Below are positions 5,420-5,569 of a DNA stretch of 5,569 nucleotides, piece by piece (position 1 is the stretch's first letter; each line of letters starts with the position of its first letter). The position numbers and the translations under genes were made by a program. The stretch lies in contig CALKQT010000006.1 of NCBI GenBank assembly GCA_937990735.1, forward strand, positions 1 to 5,569. The letters run 5' to 3'. The notes beneath the pieces were generated by a model. It was not told the DNA's origin, ran no database searches, and saw only the letters and a program-made list of their open reading frames with translations. Source of the DNA: an uncultured Campylobacter sp. GTDB lineage: Bacteria; Campylobacterota; Campylobacteria; Campylobacterales; Campylobacteraceae.

Positions 5420-5435
5420 GTTATTATAAAATAAC
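5420..5435 (-). promoter_or_regulatory. Putative -10 box inside a 16-bp inverted repeat (promoter/operator)
   Basis: Minus-strand TATAAT occupies 5428-5423, about 29 bases upstream of the fusion protein ATG, which would give a leader of roughly 20 bases. No -35 box is seen at the usual distance, which is normal for Campylobacter sigma-70 promoters. The box lies within a perfect inverted repeat: GTTATT (5420-5425), four-base spacer, AATAAC (5430-5435). A repressor bound there would block the promoter. In E. coli the ybhGFSR genes are controlled by a TetR-family repressor (CecR), so an operator here is plausible, but no regulator gene is in the window. Confidence 0.5.
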
Positions 5436-5569
5436 TTTTCTAATGCGGCGCTGATATTTGAGGCTCGGGCGGTGATTTTATAAATCGATAGCATTAAATT
5501 TGCCGTATGAATTGACCGCTGCACCGACAGGCAAGGTTTTAGAGTTTGGGCGGATAAAATTTAGCCTAT
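5436..5569. other. Upstream intergenic DNA, no gene seen
   Basis: No supportable start or end of a gene. A minus-strand frame is open from the edge to a TAA at 5480-5478 (29 codons, ending GKFNAIDL). It could be the tail of an upstream gene but carries no recognisable motif. Confidence 0.4.

Noticed and set aside
5321..5524. Minus-strand frame of 67 codons overlapping the fusion protein start
   Set aside because: It runs through the promoter and out of frame into the fusion protein gene; no family resemblance.
5478..5567. Tail of an upstream gene on the minus strand
   Set aside because: Only 29 codons are visible with no recognisable motif; it cannot be told from chance.

Overview
The window looks like chromosomal DNA from a higher-GC, oral-type Campylobacter (C. 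gracilis / C. rectus / C. showae group). This is inferred from the protein families, the GC-rich codons (GCG, CGC, GGC) set among many A/T-only runs, and above all the very frequent palindromic hexamer AAATTT. No marker gene fixes the species. Every gene I can support is on the minus strand, so transcription runs from high to low coordinates.

The genes form one exporter operon of the YbhG-YbhF-YbhS type. In transcription order they are: a HlyD/YbhG-like membrane fusion protein (5394-4429); a gene-free spacer of about 1.46 kb (4428-2970); a YbhF-like protein with two fused ATPase domains (start most likely the TTG at 2957, end 1107); a second spacer of about 0.8 kb covered by one 275-codon repeat-encoded frame (1120-293); and the first 98 codons of a YbhS-like ABC-2 permease that leaves the window at position 1. 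In the cell, the ATPase would power the permease in the inner membrane, and the fusion protein would bridge the periplasm towards an outer-membrane channel. The substrate cannot be read from the sequence. A TATAAT box inside a perfect 16-bp inverted repeat lies just upstream of the fusion protein gene and is the best promoter/operator candidate.

The unusual part is the spacers. Homologous operons are normally tightly packed, but here both gaps are filled with degenerate short tandem repeats built around AAATTT and its variants (RAATTY). The 0.8-kb spacer has two blocks with a clear 36-bp period and one with a period near 18 bp. The 1.46-kb spacer has a 14-bp duplication, a GC-rich 25-bp array, a 30-bp array and a long stretch of dispersed copies. 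The same type of repeat also appears inside the coding sequence of the ATPase, where it adds a low-complexity insert to the linker between the two ATPase domains. RAATTY is the sequence methylated by CtsM in C. jejuni, where it marks DNA for natural transformation, so the arrays could be dense uptake/methylation signatures. That link is a hypothesis. The repeat-encoded 275-codon frame overlaps both neighbouring genes and has a plausible ribosome binding site. It may be a gene born from repeats, or a frame kept open to keep translation running to the permease, or chance.
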